Origin: Roseiarcus sp.
Lineage (GTDB): Bacteria > Pseudomonadota > Alphaproteobacteria > Rhizobiales > Beijerinckiaceae
DNA length: 19,087 nt
NCBI GenBank assembly: GCA_030153205.1
Contig: JASLHV010000250.1
Location: forward strand, 1 to 19,087
Reading direction: 5' to 3'
Shown: one piece after another, positions 6,563 through 16,200 of the stretch
How the letters are laid out: each line of letters opens with the position of its first letter
How positions within the stretch are numbered: position 1 is the first letter of the stretch
Program-made: the position numbers and the translations under genes
Notes under the pieces: model-generated
Databases searched by the model: none
Seen by the model: the letters and a program-made list of their open reading frames with translations, nothing else
What the model was told of the DNA's origin: nothing

Positions 6563-8272
6563 TTGAGCGAGCGCGAAGCCTTTCTCTCACGCGCCATCGA
6601 GCAAGGCCGGGGCCTCGCTGAGGCGGATATCGTACTCAAAGGCGGTCGGATTTTCGACCTCATCCGCGGCGAGCTTGTCAAAAGCGACGTCGCGATTTGC
6701 GGCGATCGCATTGTCGGAACGCAAGGCGATTACCGCGGCGCGCGGACTTTCGACATTTCGGGCAAGATCGTCGTCCCCGGCTTCATCGACACGCATCTCC
6801 ATGTCGAATCTTCGCTGATCACACCGTTCGAATTCGATCGTTGCGTGCTCCGTCATGGCGTGACGACGGCTATCTGCGATCCCCATGAGATCGCCAATGT
6901 GCTCGGCGCTAAAGGCGTCCAATATTTCCTCGACGCTTCGCTCGCGACCGCGCTCGATTTGCGCGTGCAGCTCTCGAGCTGCGTGCCGGCGACGCATCTC
7001 GAGACATCCGGCGCGCGGCTCGAGGTCGCCGACCTCATTCCCTTCGCCGCTCATCCCAAAGTGCTCGGCCTCGCCGAATTCATGAATTTCCCCGGCGTGC
7101 TGGCGCGCGATCCTGCGTGTCTCGCCAAGCTCGCCGCCTTCCAGGATCGCCGCATCGACGGCCATTCGCCGCTGCTGAGGGGACTTGATCTCAACGGCTA
7201 TCTCGCCGCCGGCGTACGCACGGACCACGAGACGACGAACATGCCGGAAGCTTTGGAGAAGCTCTCCAAGGGCATGTTCATTCTGGTCCGCGAGGGCTCC
7301 GTCTCCAAGGATCTTCACGCTTTGGCCCCGCTGATCACCGAACGTCATTCGCCCTATATCGCCTTTTGTACAGATGATCGAAATCCGCTCGATATTGCCG
7401 AAGAAGGTCATCTCGATTTTCTGATCCGCACGGCGATCAGCCTCGGCGCGCCGCCGCTCGCCGCGTACCGCGCCGCCAGCATTTCCGCAGCGCGCATTTT
7501 CGGTCTCATGGATCGCGGCTTTGTGGCGCCAGGCTGGCGTGCCGATCTCGTCGTGATTGACGATCTCGAACATTGCGCGGTCTCGAAAGTCTTCACGGGC
7601 GGACGTCTGGTGGAGGAGCCGCTCTTCGCCTCGCGCGCAAGCGTCGCGCCGGTCGGACGGAACAGCGTCAAGGCCGCGCGCGTCACAGCCGCGGATTTTG
7701 TCGCGCACGGCGGCGGCGCTTCGACTCAGGCGATCGGCGTCGTGCCGGGAAAAATCATCACCCAACGCGCGCCGGTGACGCTGCCTTACGCCAATGGCGA
7801 ACGAAAGATCGACCTAAGCCAGGACATGGTCAAAGTCGCCGTCGTCGGCCGTCATGGGGTCAACCGCAACATCGCCGTCGCTTTCGTCAATGGCTTCGGC
7901 ATGAAGCGCGGCGCCATCGCCTCGTCGGTCGGGCATGATTGCCATAACATCTGCGTCGTCGGGGCGAACGAGGCGGATATGGCGGTCGCCGTCAATCGGC
8001 TCATTGAAATCGAAGGCGGCTTTGCGGTGGCCGAAAGCGGCAAGGTTCTCGCGGAGCTTTCGCTGCCGATCGCGGGCCTGATGAGCCTGCTCACTTTCGA
8101 AGAGGTACATAAGGCGCTGATCCCGCTTCGCGCCGCGGCCAAGAGCCTTGGCGTCGTACTAGCCGAGCCCTTCTTGCAAGTCGCCTTCCTGCCTTTGCCT
8201 GTCATTCCGCATCTGAAGATCACGGACAAGGGATTGGTCGATGTGGACAAGTTCGATTTCGTAAGGGATTGA
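6563..8272 (+). CDS. ade: Adenine deaminase
   Basis: Converts adenine to hypoxanthine and ammonia (purine salvage, nitrogen release); cytoplasmic metal-dependent amidohydrolase. The metal ligand motif HLHVESS is at about 78-84 after the hallmark VVPGFIDT. The other family signatures are CDPHEIANV (about 105-113), EFMNFPGV (172-179), DGHSP (199-203), DHET (221-224) and CTDDRNP (269-275). The C-terminal Ade-specific domain carries VGRHGVNRNIAVAF and GHDCHNICVVG. The 569-residue length is near the usual ~580. The start is uncertain: TTG 6563 has GGGGAGA six bases upstream and matches where family similarity begins, while ATG 6548 or 6518 would add 5 or 15 Arg-rich residues with poor ribosome binding sites. 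It ends 19 bases before the convergent DUF423 gene. Confidence 0.95.
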   Translation: MSEREAFLSRAIEQGRGLAEADIVLKGGRIFDLIRGELVKSDVAICGDRIVGTQGDYRGARTFDISGKIVVPGFIDTHLHVESSLITPFEFDRCVLRHGVTTAICDPHEIANVLGAKGVQYFLDASLATALDLRVQLSSCVPATHLETSGARLEVADLIPFAAHPKVLGLAEFMNFPGVLARDPACLAKLAAFQDRRIDGHSPLLRGLDLNGYLAAGVRTDHETTNMPEALEKLSKGMFILVREGSVSKDLHALAPLITERHSPYIAFCTDDRNPLDIAEEGHLDFLIRTAISLGAPPLAAYRAASISAARIFGLMDRGFVAPGWRADLVVIDDLEHCAVSKVFTGGRLVEEPLFASRASVAPVGRNSVKAARVTAADFVAHGGGASTQAIGVVPGKIITQRAPVTLPYANGERKIDLSQDMVKVAVVGRHGVNRNIAVAFVNGFGMKRGAIASSVGHDCHNICVVGANEADMAVAVNRLIEIEGGFAVAESGKVLAELSLPIAGLMSLLTFEEVHKALIPLRAAAKSLGVVLAEPFLQVAFLPLPVIPHLKITDKGLVDVDKFDFVRD

Positions 8273-8291
8273 AGGGGGTGCAGCGGCGCAA

Positions 8292-8675
8292 CTAGTCGCG
8301 TTTGGTCGCCGCATAAGCGAAGGTCGCCGCGAGCGCCAGCCATAAGAGGATGATTCCTGTCCCGCCGATCGGCGCCGCCATGGGAAAGAGCCGGCTGCCC
8401 GCCAAGGCGCGCGTCGCGAGATCGGCGCTGAAGAGAATCGTCGCGCCGCCAAGGCCAAAGCCGCAGATAGTCACGATTCGTTGAAGTCGATCTCGCGTCA
8501 TATGACCGATCAAGCCGGCAAGACCGAGCAGCGCCGCGGCGTGAAGGATCAAAAACAACGCGGCCGTCTCGGCGAGTCCGCCGCCGCCGGAATGCGCTGC
8601 CGCCGCGGCCAAGACGCCGCCGGCAGCGCCCATGACGGCGGCGAGCGTGCAAAGAGAGTAGGTGGGGCGCGTCAC
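8292..8675 (-). CDS. DUF423 family small membrane protein
   Basis: 127-residue, very hydrophobic inner-membrane protein with about four predicted membrane segments: residues ~8-28, 37-56, 67-88 and 100-122. The arrangement fits the DUF423 (YgdD-like) family: a first helix ending in ...AAAAAH, a second with LILHAAALLGLAGL, and AAPIGGTGIILLW before the last helix. The usual GAFGAH signature is altered to VLAAAAAH, keeping the final Ala-His. The start is GTG at 8675, chosen because it supplies the first helix; there is no clear ribosome binding site, and the internal ATG at 8633 would cut that helix. The function is unknown in the family. It converges on adenine deaminase (19-base gap) and diverges from the epoxide-hydrolase gene. 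Confidence 0.83.
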   Translation of the reverse strand: MTRPTYSLCTLAAVMGAAGGVLAAAAAHSGGGGLAETAALFLILHAAALLGLAGLIGHMTRDRLQRIVTICGFGLGGATILFSADLATRALAGSRLFPMAAPIGGTGIILLWLALAATFAYAATKRD

Positions 8676-8805
8676 TTGGCTAGGACCCGGGGCGTCAATT
8701 CTGCGGTATCATGCTTAGCCCGGCGCCGCTACTTGCAGGACGCTTGCACCGTAAAATCGCTCGCCTCATGATGACGCGCGCGTGGAGATCGTTTCGGGGG
8801 GAGCC

Positions 8806-9831
8806 ATGATCTTTCCAATCACGGAACATGTCGTCAAAAGCGGACGACATACGTCCTTCTATCTCGCCAGCGGCGCGCCGGCGGCGACACCGATCATCTT
8901 CATCCATGGCTGGCCTGAGCTTTCGAGCTCGTGGCGCCATCAGCTTCCGGTGCTTAGCGCCCTCGGCTTTCGCGCCTTGGCTCCGGACATGCGCGGCTAT
9001 GGCCGCTCCACCGTTCATCCGCGTCATGAAGATTATGCTATCAGGGAAATGGTCGCCGATATGATCGAACTCATCGATTCGATTGGCGTCGAGAAGGCGA
9101 TCTGGGTCGGCCATGATTGGGGCTCGCCAGTCGTCTGGTCGATCGCGCAGCATCATTCCGACCGTTGCCATGGCGTCGCCAATCTCTGCGTGCCTTACCT
9201 TCCCGACGGCTTCTTGTCCGTCATGTCGCTCGTCGATCGGAACATTTATCCCGAGGATAAATTCCCTGCCGGCCAATGGGACTATCAACTCTTCTATCGT
9301 GAAAATTTCGAGCATGCGCGCGCCGGCTTCGAGGCGAATGTACGCGGGACGGTGCGAGCGCTATTTCGCGCTGGCAATCCGAGCGGCAAGGGCAAGCCGG
9401 CGCGCAGCGCTTTCATCCGCGCCAACGGCGGCTGGTTCGGCCCGGAGAATCGCGCGCCTGAAGTCCCGCGCGATCCCGCCGTGCTGACCGAAGAGGACGA
9501 AAACCGCTACGTCGCCGCACTCGAGCGAAACGGCTTCTTCGGCCCCGACAGTTGGTACATGAACGGCCGCGCCAATGCCGCCTATGGCGAAGAGGCCAAG
9601 GCGAATTGGCGACTGACCATGCCCGTACTCTTCTTCCACGGCGCTTATGACTATATCTGCGAGACGATCGATTCCCGCCTCGCCGAACCGATGCGGACGC
9701 ATTGCGACAATCTTACCGAAGAGATTGTTCTCTCCGGTCATTGGATGGCGCAGGAGAAGCCGGTCCATGTGAACGCCGCGCTGGCAAAATGGCTCGTCGT
9801 CCAGTTTCCTGCGCTATGGGTGAGGAATTAG
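8806..9831 (+). CDS. Epoxide hydrolase-type alpha/beta hydrolase
   Basis: 341 residues. Soluble epoxide hydrolases open epoxides to diols through an aspartyl ester intermediate. HGWPE (34-38) gives the oxyanion hole; Asp104 in VGHDWGS is an Asp rather than Ser nucleophile, which points to epoxide hydrolase or haloalkane dehalogenase; Asp282 in GAYDYIC and His312 in SGHWMAQEKP complete the triad. The cap has tyrosines at Y164 (LFYREN) and Y251 (SWYMNG), good candidates for the ring-opening pair and favouring epoxide hydrolase. ATG 8806 follows a G-run at 8796-8803; the in-frame GTG at 8782 has no site. It is a single gene convergent with the transglutaminase operon. The substrate is not predictable; haloacetate dehalogenase is the main alternative. 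Confidence 0.88.
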   Translation: MIFPITEHVVKSGRHTSFYLASGAPAATPIIFIHGWPELSSSWRHQLPVLSALGFRALAPDMRGYGRSTVHPRHEDYAIREMVADMIELIDSIGVEKAIWVGHDWGSPVVWSIAQHHSDRCHGVANLCVPYLPDGFLSVMSLVDRNIYPEDKFPAGQWDYQLFYRENFEHARAGFEANVRGTVRALFRAGNPSGKGKPARSAFIRANGGWFGPENRAPEVPRDPAVLTEEDENRYVAALERNGFFGPDSWYMNGRANAAYGEEAKANWRLTMPVLFFHGAYDYICETIDSRLAEPMRTHCDNLTEEIVLSGHWMAQEKPVHVNAALAKWLVVQFPALWVRN

Positions 9832-9834
9832 GTA

Positions 9835-9865
9835 CGTCCATCCCCGCTCGCCGGGAAAGTGGACG
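9835..9865. terminator. Possible bidirectional stem-loop between convergent genes
   Basis: CGTCCA (9835-9840) pairs with TGGACG (9860-9865), and TCCC/GGGA can extend the stem inside with a small bulge. It sits four bases after the epoxide hydrolase stop and 34 bases beyond the end of the convergent operon, where both transcripts must stop. The T-tract is missing on both strands, so this is a tentative call. Confidence 0.3.
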
Positions 9866-9899
9866 CGCGAAGCGACGTTTTGCGGGGGAGAAGGGCCCC

Positions 9900-10778
9900 T
9901 TACCGCCTCGGTACGACATCGACCTCTACATCCAGCTCCTGCCCGCCGGACGATACGATCATGCCCTCCACAGGCGCGACATCGGCATAGTCCCGCCCAA
10001 TCGCTAAAACGATATGATCGTCTCCAATCGGAATGTCGTTGGTGGGATCGAGGCCAAGCCAGCCGAATTCTCGGCCGCACCAGAGCTGCGCCCAGGCGTG
10101 CGAAGCGTCGGCGCCGACGAGGCGCGGCTTGCCAGCCGGCGGGATTGTTCGGATATAGCCGCTAACGTAAAAGGCCGGTAGGCCCAGACCGCGCAGGCCC
10201 GCGATCATGATATGCGCAAAATCCTGGCAGACGCCGCCGCGCTTGGCGAAGGCGACGTTCAGCGGGGTCGACACTTCGGTGACTTCACTGTCGTACGTAA
10301 AGTCGGCGTTGATCCGGCGCATGAGATCAAGCCCCGCTTCATAGACCGGCCTGCCTGGCGGAAAGCTCGAACGGGCATAATCCGTCACTTCGTCGTGCAG
10401 CCCGACGAGACGGCTCGCATACAAAGCCAGCGCCGGCGAATCTTCTCCCAGCGAATCAAAACTTGCCACATCCTCGACGACTTTCTCCCATGTCGGCGTC
10501 AAGGCTGGGGCAGGCCGCGGCGGACGCTCCACTTTGACTTGCGCTGTGGAGACGATGACGAGTTCGCGATGCGGCGCTTCGATCCGCATCCTGACGACGC
10601 GATTGCCGAAAATATCGATCCGCTCGCCGACGCCGGCTGGGCGAGGCGCGATATCGACATGGCTTTCCAAAGTCTCTTGTCCGTCCATGGACCGCGGCGT
10701 CAGGCGCATCACGCAGGCGTTCGTCGCCACCAGCGCTTCATAACGATAGCGCGTGAGATGACGCACGTCATAGATCAT
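9900..10778 (-). CDS. Transglutaminase-like cysteine protease-fold protein
   Basis: 292 residues. The N-terminal beta-rich region (about 1-90; MIYDVRHLTRYRYEALV) is typical of the bacterial transglutaminase-like N domain, followed by the transglutaminase core. The catalytic triad is intact: Cys184 in GVCQDFAHIM, His227 in DASHAWAQLW and Asp244 in GLDPTND. No signal peptide or membrane segment is seen, so it should be cytoplasmic. Members of this family are mostly uncharacterised and may act as amidases/peptidases rather than cross-linkers. The ATG overlaps the TGA of the ATP-grasp/alpha-E gene (ATGA), so translation is probably coupled; it is the last gene of the operon. The neighbouring genes suggest it trims, transfers or removes what the two predicted ligases make (inference). 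Confidence 0.9.
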   Translation of the reverse strand: MIYDVRHLTRYRYEALVATNACVMRLTPRSMDGQETLESHVDIAPRPAGVGERIDIFGNRVVRMRIEAPHRELVIVSTAQVKVERPPRPAPALTPTWEKVVEDVASFDSLGEDSPALALYASRLVGLHDEVTDYARSSFPPGRPVYEAGLDLMRRINADFTYDSEVTEVSTPLNVAFAKRGGVCQDFAHIMIAGLRGLGLPAFYVSGYIRTIPPAGKPRLVGADASHAWAQLWCGREFGWLGLDPTNDIPIGDDHIVLAIGRDYADVAPVEGMIVSSGGQELDVEVDVVPRR

Positions 10779-13291
10779 GCCAGGCCCATGACCTTTTCAG
10801 CGCGCCTGGCCTTACCGCTCTGCAGGAAATAACGCCCGCCGATGGCGTCAGCGAGATTGGCGAGTTTCTGCTCGATCGTCAGGATCGCGCGTCCGTCCAT
10901 ACGGTCGGCGTCCTCGGTCGAGAGTTCGGCCTTTAGCTGCATCGAGAGGCGCCGCGGCTCCTCCAAGACGCCGTCTTGGCGCAAGACGGGGAGGCCCGCG
11001 ATGTGATCGTCGATCGCTGACACTTGGAAGGCGACCGAGCGCGGATTGTACGGATCGAGCAACACCATGTCGCGTACCGGGACGAGAGCGACGCCGGTGA
11101 GATAGCGCGAGCGATAGGTGATCTGCGAATCGATCAGATCGAGCAGCATGTCGAGATTCTGATCGGTCGAAGGCTTGTCGGCGAATTGCCGGGCGAAGCG
11201 GCAGGTATTGATGCCACGCTCGATGCGTCGCCCGATGTCGTAGAAATACCAGCCGGCGCCGCGATTGAAATTCTCGTCGAAAAGGCCCGATAAAGCCGCG
11301 ATCGTCGTTAAAGCGCCCTCGGTCGTGTCCAGGATTTCCGGCTCCGACAGGGCCTTTTCGCCTGCGCGCGATAGCCAGCCTTCGAGGCCGCCAATCAGGC
11401 GCCATGTATCTTGCGTTAGTCGCTCGCGGATGATCGAAGCCGCGTGCCGCGCCGCGCCCGCGATCGACAGCGCCGAGCCGTAATTATCGACGTCGCGAAG
11501 CGCGGCGGCGCCGACTTCGGTGGCCGGTAGTTTCGCCGCATCGGCTGGGATCGCGCCCCAGGCGACGAGCAGCGACTTGAGTTTTTCAAGGGATTGACGC
11601 GCCGCGCCGCTCGAGGCGTCGGGATCGACGGCGCGATTGGCAAGACAGCGTACGAGGCGCAGCGTCGCTTCGCCGCGCTCGAGATAACGACCGAACCAGA
11701 AGAGATTGTCCGCCGCCCGGCTCGGCAAATTGCCGAGCAAACGGATGATCCGCATCTCACTTCGGGTCGGAAGCAGCGTCGAGACTTCAACGGGCTTGTC
11801 GGCCAGCACCCAGACGTCGGCGGATTCGACCCCTTCGCCCATCGAGACGACGCGCGCATCGGCTTGGTCCGAAACGCGGCAAAAGCCGCCAGGCATGACT
11901 TTCCAGCCATCCGGCGTCGCCGCGGCGTAGACGCGCAGGACGAAAGGCCGCGGTTGAAGTTTGCCCTTCTCCCAACGCGGCGTCGTCGACAGGCGGGCGA
12001 TTTCCTGTCCGACGAAGTCGACGCCACGCTCTTTTATTCTGCTTACCAGGCGCGCGCGATCCGCAGAGGTCAGCTCTGAACCCAGCATGATCTGTTTGCC
12101 ATCGAAGCCGGGAACGTCTCTTGCGAAAGCGCCGGCGATCGCGATGTCATCGAGCGAGGCGATGACTTTGTCGCGCTCATGCGGCTGGCCGCACCACCAT
12201 GTGGCGATATTGGGCATGCGCAGCTCTTCGCCGAGCAAGCGTTCGGCGAGACGCGGCAGGAAGGCGAGCAACGCCCGCGATTCGAGAAGACCCGTTCCCG
12301 GCATATTTTCGACCGCGACGCCGCCGGAACGGATGGCGTCGAGGAGGCCGGGGGCGCCGAGGCGGGAGGCGGGATTGAGCTCGAGCGGGTCGCACCAGTC
12401 GGAATCGACGTGACGCCAGAGTACGTCGGCGCGCTTCAGGCCCGCGATGGTCCGCACGAACATGCGCCCGTCGTTCATCACGAGATCGGCGCCTTCGATC
12501 AGCAGGAAGCCGAGATAACGCGCAAGATAGGCCTGTTCGAAATAAGTCTGGCTCCAGGGGCCGGGCGTCAGAATGCAAATGCGAGGATCGGTACGGTCCG
12601 CGCTCGCGCGCAGGCCCGCCCGCAATTCGCGGAAGAAAGGCGCCAGGCGCTCGACATTGAGGTCGCGGAAGAAGCTTGGAAAGGTCTGCGACAGGACAAG
12701 GCGATTCTCAAGCGTATAACCCGACCCGGAAGGCGCCTGGGTACGGTCGCCAAGCACCCACCAGCGCCCGTCCGGGCCGCGGCCAATCTCCGCGGCGTAA
12801 AGGCGAAGCCAGCGGCCGCCGGGCGGCTTCACGCCATTCATCTGCGGCAGATAATCTTTTGAGCCTGCTACGGCCGCCGCCGGCAAAAAGCCTTCCGTGA
12901 CGAGACGGCCTTCGCCGTAAACATCGGCAAGCGTGCGTTCGAGCAGGTCGGCGCGTTGTTCAACGCCGCGGGCGATTTCCCGCCATTCCGCCTCGGGGAT
13001 AAGCAGCGGCATGCGGCCAAGCGGCCAATTGCGCTCCGCCGCTTCGCCATGCACGCGATAGGAGACGCCCATGTCGCGAATACGCCGGTCCGCGGCAGCG
13101 AAACGCTGCTCGACTTCCGCGGGCGGCAAGGCCGCGAGCGCGCCGAGCAGTCGGGTCCAATGCGGACGCCGAGCGCCGTCGGCCGCGATGAATTCATCGG
13201 GGATGCCGGCGAGCGGGCGGTAGCCTTCCGTCCAGCCCGCGACGCGATCTATCGCGGGCCGCAACGAAGCTTGCCTAGAATCGCTCGCCAA
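10775..13291 (-). CDS. Circularly permuted ATP-grasp (type 2) / alpha-E domain fusion protein
   Basis: 838 residues with two modules. Residues ~1-515 match the circularly permuted ATP-grasp type 2 family, with motifs such as LLIPEAEWREIARGVEQRA, ENRLVLSQTFPSFFRD (195-210), LTPGPWSQTYFEQAYLARYL (241-260), DLVMNDGRMFVRT and GWKVMPGGFCRV (462-473). Residues ~520-835 are an alpha-E helical domain, opening with LPSRAADNLFWFGRYLERGE. In many genomes these are two separate genes. The motif GRYLERG (534-540) recurs as GRRIERG (687-693), showing internal duplication of the alpha-E part. The ATP-grasp fold implies ATP-dependent acylphosphate chemistry, so a peptide or amide ligase is predicted; substrates are unknown. 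The start is TTG 13291 with AGGAGG four bases upstream; it overlaps the preceding gene by 17 bases and the next by 4. Confidence 0.92.
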   Translation of the reverse strand: MASDSRQASLRPAIDRVAGWTEGYRPLAGIPDEFIAADGARRPHWTRLLGALAALPPAEVEQRFAAADRRIRDMGVSYRVHGEAAERNWPLGRMPLLIPEAEWREIARGVEQRADLLERTLADVYGEGRLVTEGFLPAAAVAGSKDYLPQMNGVKPPGGRWLRLYAAEIGRGPDGRWWVLGDRTQAPSGSGYTLENRLVLSQTFPSFFRDLNVERLAPFFRELRAGLRASADRTDPRICILTPGPWSQTYFEQAYLARYLGFLLIEGADLVMNDGRMFVRTIAGLKRADVLWRHVDSDWCDPLELNPASRLGAPGLLDAIRSGGVAVENMPGTGLLESRALLAFLPRLAERLLGEELRMPNIATWWCGQPHERDKVIASLDDIAIAGAFARDVPGFDGKQIMLGSELTSADRARLVSRIKERGVDFVGQEIARLSTTPRWEKGKLQPRPFVLRVYAAATPDGWKVMPGGFCRVSDQADARVVSMGEGVESADVWVLADKPVEVSTLLPTRSEMRIIRLLGNLPSRAADNLFWFGRYLERGEATLRLVRCLANRAVDPDASSGAARQSLEKLKSLLVAWGAIPADAAKLPATEVGAAALRDVDNYGSALSIAGAARHAASIIRERLTQDTWRLIGGLEGWLSRAGEKALSEPEILDTTEGALTTIAALSGLFDENFNRGAGWYFYDIGRRIERGINTCRFARQFADKPSTDQNLDMLLDLIDSQITYRSRYLTGVALVPVRDMVLLDPYNPRSVAFQVSAIDDHIAGLPVLRQDGVLEEPRRLSMQLKAELSTEDADRMDGRAILTIEQKLANLADAIGGRYFLQSGKARRAEKVMGLA

Positions 13292-16200
13292 GAGTCCTCC
13301 TGAGGTCGAGCGTCAACGGGAATTCGCCCGTCGACTCGTCGCGAGGGATCATCACGTTTCCCGGCGTATGGCCGTGATCTTGAAACCGCGCAAGCCGGCG
13401 CGCCTCGGCCTCGTAAGAATTTACAGGAAACGTATCATAATTACGACCGCCGGGATGAGCGACGTGGTAAACGCAGCCGCCAAGCGAGCGGCCGCTCCAG
13501 GCGTCGAGAATGTCGAAGGTGAGCGGCGCATGGACGGCAACGGTCGGGTGCAAGCCGGAGGCGGGCTTCCAAGCCTTGAAGCGCACGCCAGCGACCGCCT
13601 CGCCGGCGACGCCCGTGGGCGACATCGGCGCCCGGCGGCCGTTGCAGGCGATGACATGGCGGCCTTCGACAAGGCCTTGCGCCTTGACCTGCAAGCGTTC
13701 GACCGAGGAATCGACATAACGGACCGTGCCGCCGATCGCGCCCTCTTCCCCAAGGACGTGCCAGGGCTCGAGCGCCTGCCGGATCTCCAAATTGACGCCG
13801 CCATGCTCGACCCGGCCGTAGATCGGAAAACGGAACTCGCGCTGCGCTTGGAACCATTCAGGCTCGAAATGGTAGCCGGCGCGATCGAGATCGGCGAGGA
13901 CGCCCAGGAAATCCTCCCAGACGAAATGCGGCAGCATGAAACGGTCGTGCAGCGATGCGCCCCATCGCGTCAAGCCGCCTTGCTGCGGCTCGCGCCAAAA
14001 CCAGGCGATGCAAGCGCGTAGCAGCAATTGCTGCGCGAGGCTCATCCGCGCGTCCGGCGGCATTTCGAAGGAGCGGAATTCGACAAGACCGAGCCGGCCG
14101 GTAGGGCCGTCGGGCGAGTAAAGTTTGTCGATGCAGATTTCCGCGCGATGCGTGTTGCCGGTGACGTCGACGAGCAGATGCCGGAAGAGCCGATCGACAA
14201 GCCAGGGTGGCGGCGCCGCGCCGCCGACCGGCATTTGGCCAAGCGCAACCTCGAGTTCGTAGAGCGAATCGTGACGCGCCTCGTCGATGCGCGGCGCCTG
14301 GCTGGTCGGCCCGATGAACATGCCGGAAAAGAGATACGATAGGGAAGGGTGGCGCTGCCAATAGCGTATCAGACTCGCCAGAAGGTCGGGGCGGCGGAGA
14401 AAGGGCGAATCTGCAGGCTTCGCCGCGCCGATGACGATGTGATTGCCGCCGCCGGTCCCGGTGTGGCGGCCGTCAGTCATGAACTTATCGGCGCCGAGCC
14501 GGCTTTGCCGCGCGTCTTCGTAGAGGCCGCGCGTCGTCTCCACGGCCTGACGCCAGGACGCGGCAGGGTGGATGTTGATCTCGATGACGCCGGGGTCCGG
14601 CGTGACCTTGATGACATCGATGCGCGGGTCGTAAGGCGGCGCATAGCCTTCAATATGCACGGGCTTACCAAGCGTCCGCGCCGTATCTTCAACGATGACG
14701 AGCAATTCGAGATAGTCTTCGAGCGTCTTGACCGGCGGCATAAAGACGCACAGAACGCCGTCGCGGGGCTCAACGGCGATTGCCGTACGTACGGCGCCCT
14801 CCTCCGCGATCTGTTCGACGATGTCTTGCCGCTCATCCGTAGCGGCTGAGGAGCTCGCGACCATCTGCCAATGCGAAGGGTCGGGCAGATCGTCCCGCGG
14901 CGCCAGCGGATCTTGTGGATGGATATAAGGGTAGGACGAAGGCGTCACATAGGGCAGCGACTTCATCGGCAGGCGGTAGCCAACCGGCGAATCGCCCGGC
15001 ACGAGGAAGAGTCTTCCGCGCCGCAGTGGCCATTTTTCGCTGATCCAGCGGCGATCTTTCGCGGCGGCGTTCCAGCGCTGCACAGGCAGTACGTAACCGG
15101 TCGGGCGCGAGAGCCCGTGACCGAAGGCGCGCACCATGCGGGCGCGCTCCTCGGGATCGTCGATCTTGGAGTCGGCGGGGTCGACATTGACGGGAAGCCC
15201 GGCCTCCTTGCCGATCCAGAAGGCGGCGTCCTCATAGGCCGCGATAACATGGTCCGCGCCGACTCCGAGTTCTTCTGCAACGCGCTCTGTAAAGGCCTGC
15301 GCCTGCGTTTCATCGGCGTTGGTCGGCTTGGCGACGTCGGCGAGAAGGCTGGCGTCGCGCCAGATCGGCTTGCCGTCCTTGCGCCAGTACAAAGCGAAGG
15401 CCCAACGCGGCAGGCTCTCGCCGGGATACCATTTGCCCTGACCGTAATGGAGGAACCCGCCCGGCGCGAAACGTTCGCGCAATCGCCTTATGAGCACATC
15501 CGCGCGCTTGCGCTTTGTCGGCCCAACCGCCGCCGTGTTCCATTCCGGCGCTTCGAAATCGTCGATCGAGACGAAGGTCGGCTCGCCGCCCATCGTCAAC
15601 CGTACGTCCTGGCTTTTCAGATCGCGATCGACGGCTTCGCCGAGTTGATCGAGCTTCTCCCAGGACTCCTCCGAAAACGGCAGCGTAATGCGCGGCTCTT
15701 CGCGGAGGCGATCGATCCGCATGACAAAATCGAAGGAGACGCCGGCAGCCTCGACCGCGCCCGAGATCGGAGCTGCTGACGAGAAATGCGGCGTCGCGCA
15801 AAGCGGCAGATGACCTTCGCCGCAGAGCAGCCCTGATGTCGGGTCGAGCCCGATCCATCCGGCGCCGGGAAGATAGACCTCGGCCCAGGCATGCAGATCA
15901 GTGAAGTCGCGGTCCGTGCCGCGCGGCCCTTCGATCGGATCGATATCGGCGCGAAGTTGGATGAGATAGCCTGAGACGAAACGAGCTGCCAGGCCCAAGC
16001 GACGCAGGATCTGCACCATCAGCCAGGCCGAGTCCCGGCATGACCCTGAGCGGAGCGCGAGCGTGTCTTCCGGCGGTTGCACGCCGGGCTCCATGCGGAT
16101 GAGATAGCGAACGGCCTGCTGAAGTCTGGCGTTGAGTTCGACGAGGAACGGGACGGTTCGGATCTCGTTCTTGGGCAAAGCCGCAATGAAATTCGTCACC

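Noticed and set aside
6587..7765. 392-codon open frame antisense to adenine deaminase
   Set aside because: It is complementary to a strongly supported enzyme gene. Long antisense frames are expected in GC-rich DNA, and its composition (Arg/Glu/Asp-rich, no domain) is that of a shadow.
14871..15779. 302-codon open frame antisense to the DUF2126 domain
   Set aside because: It lies wholly inside a well-supported gene, has no recognisable domain and no independent ribosome binding site.
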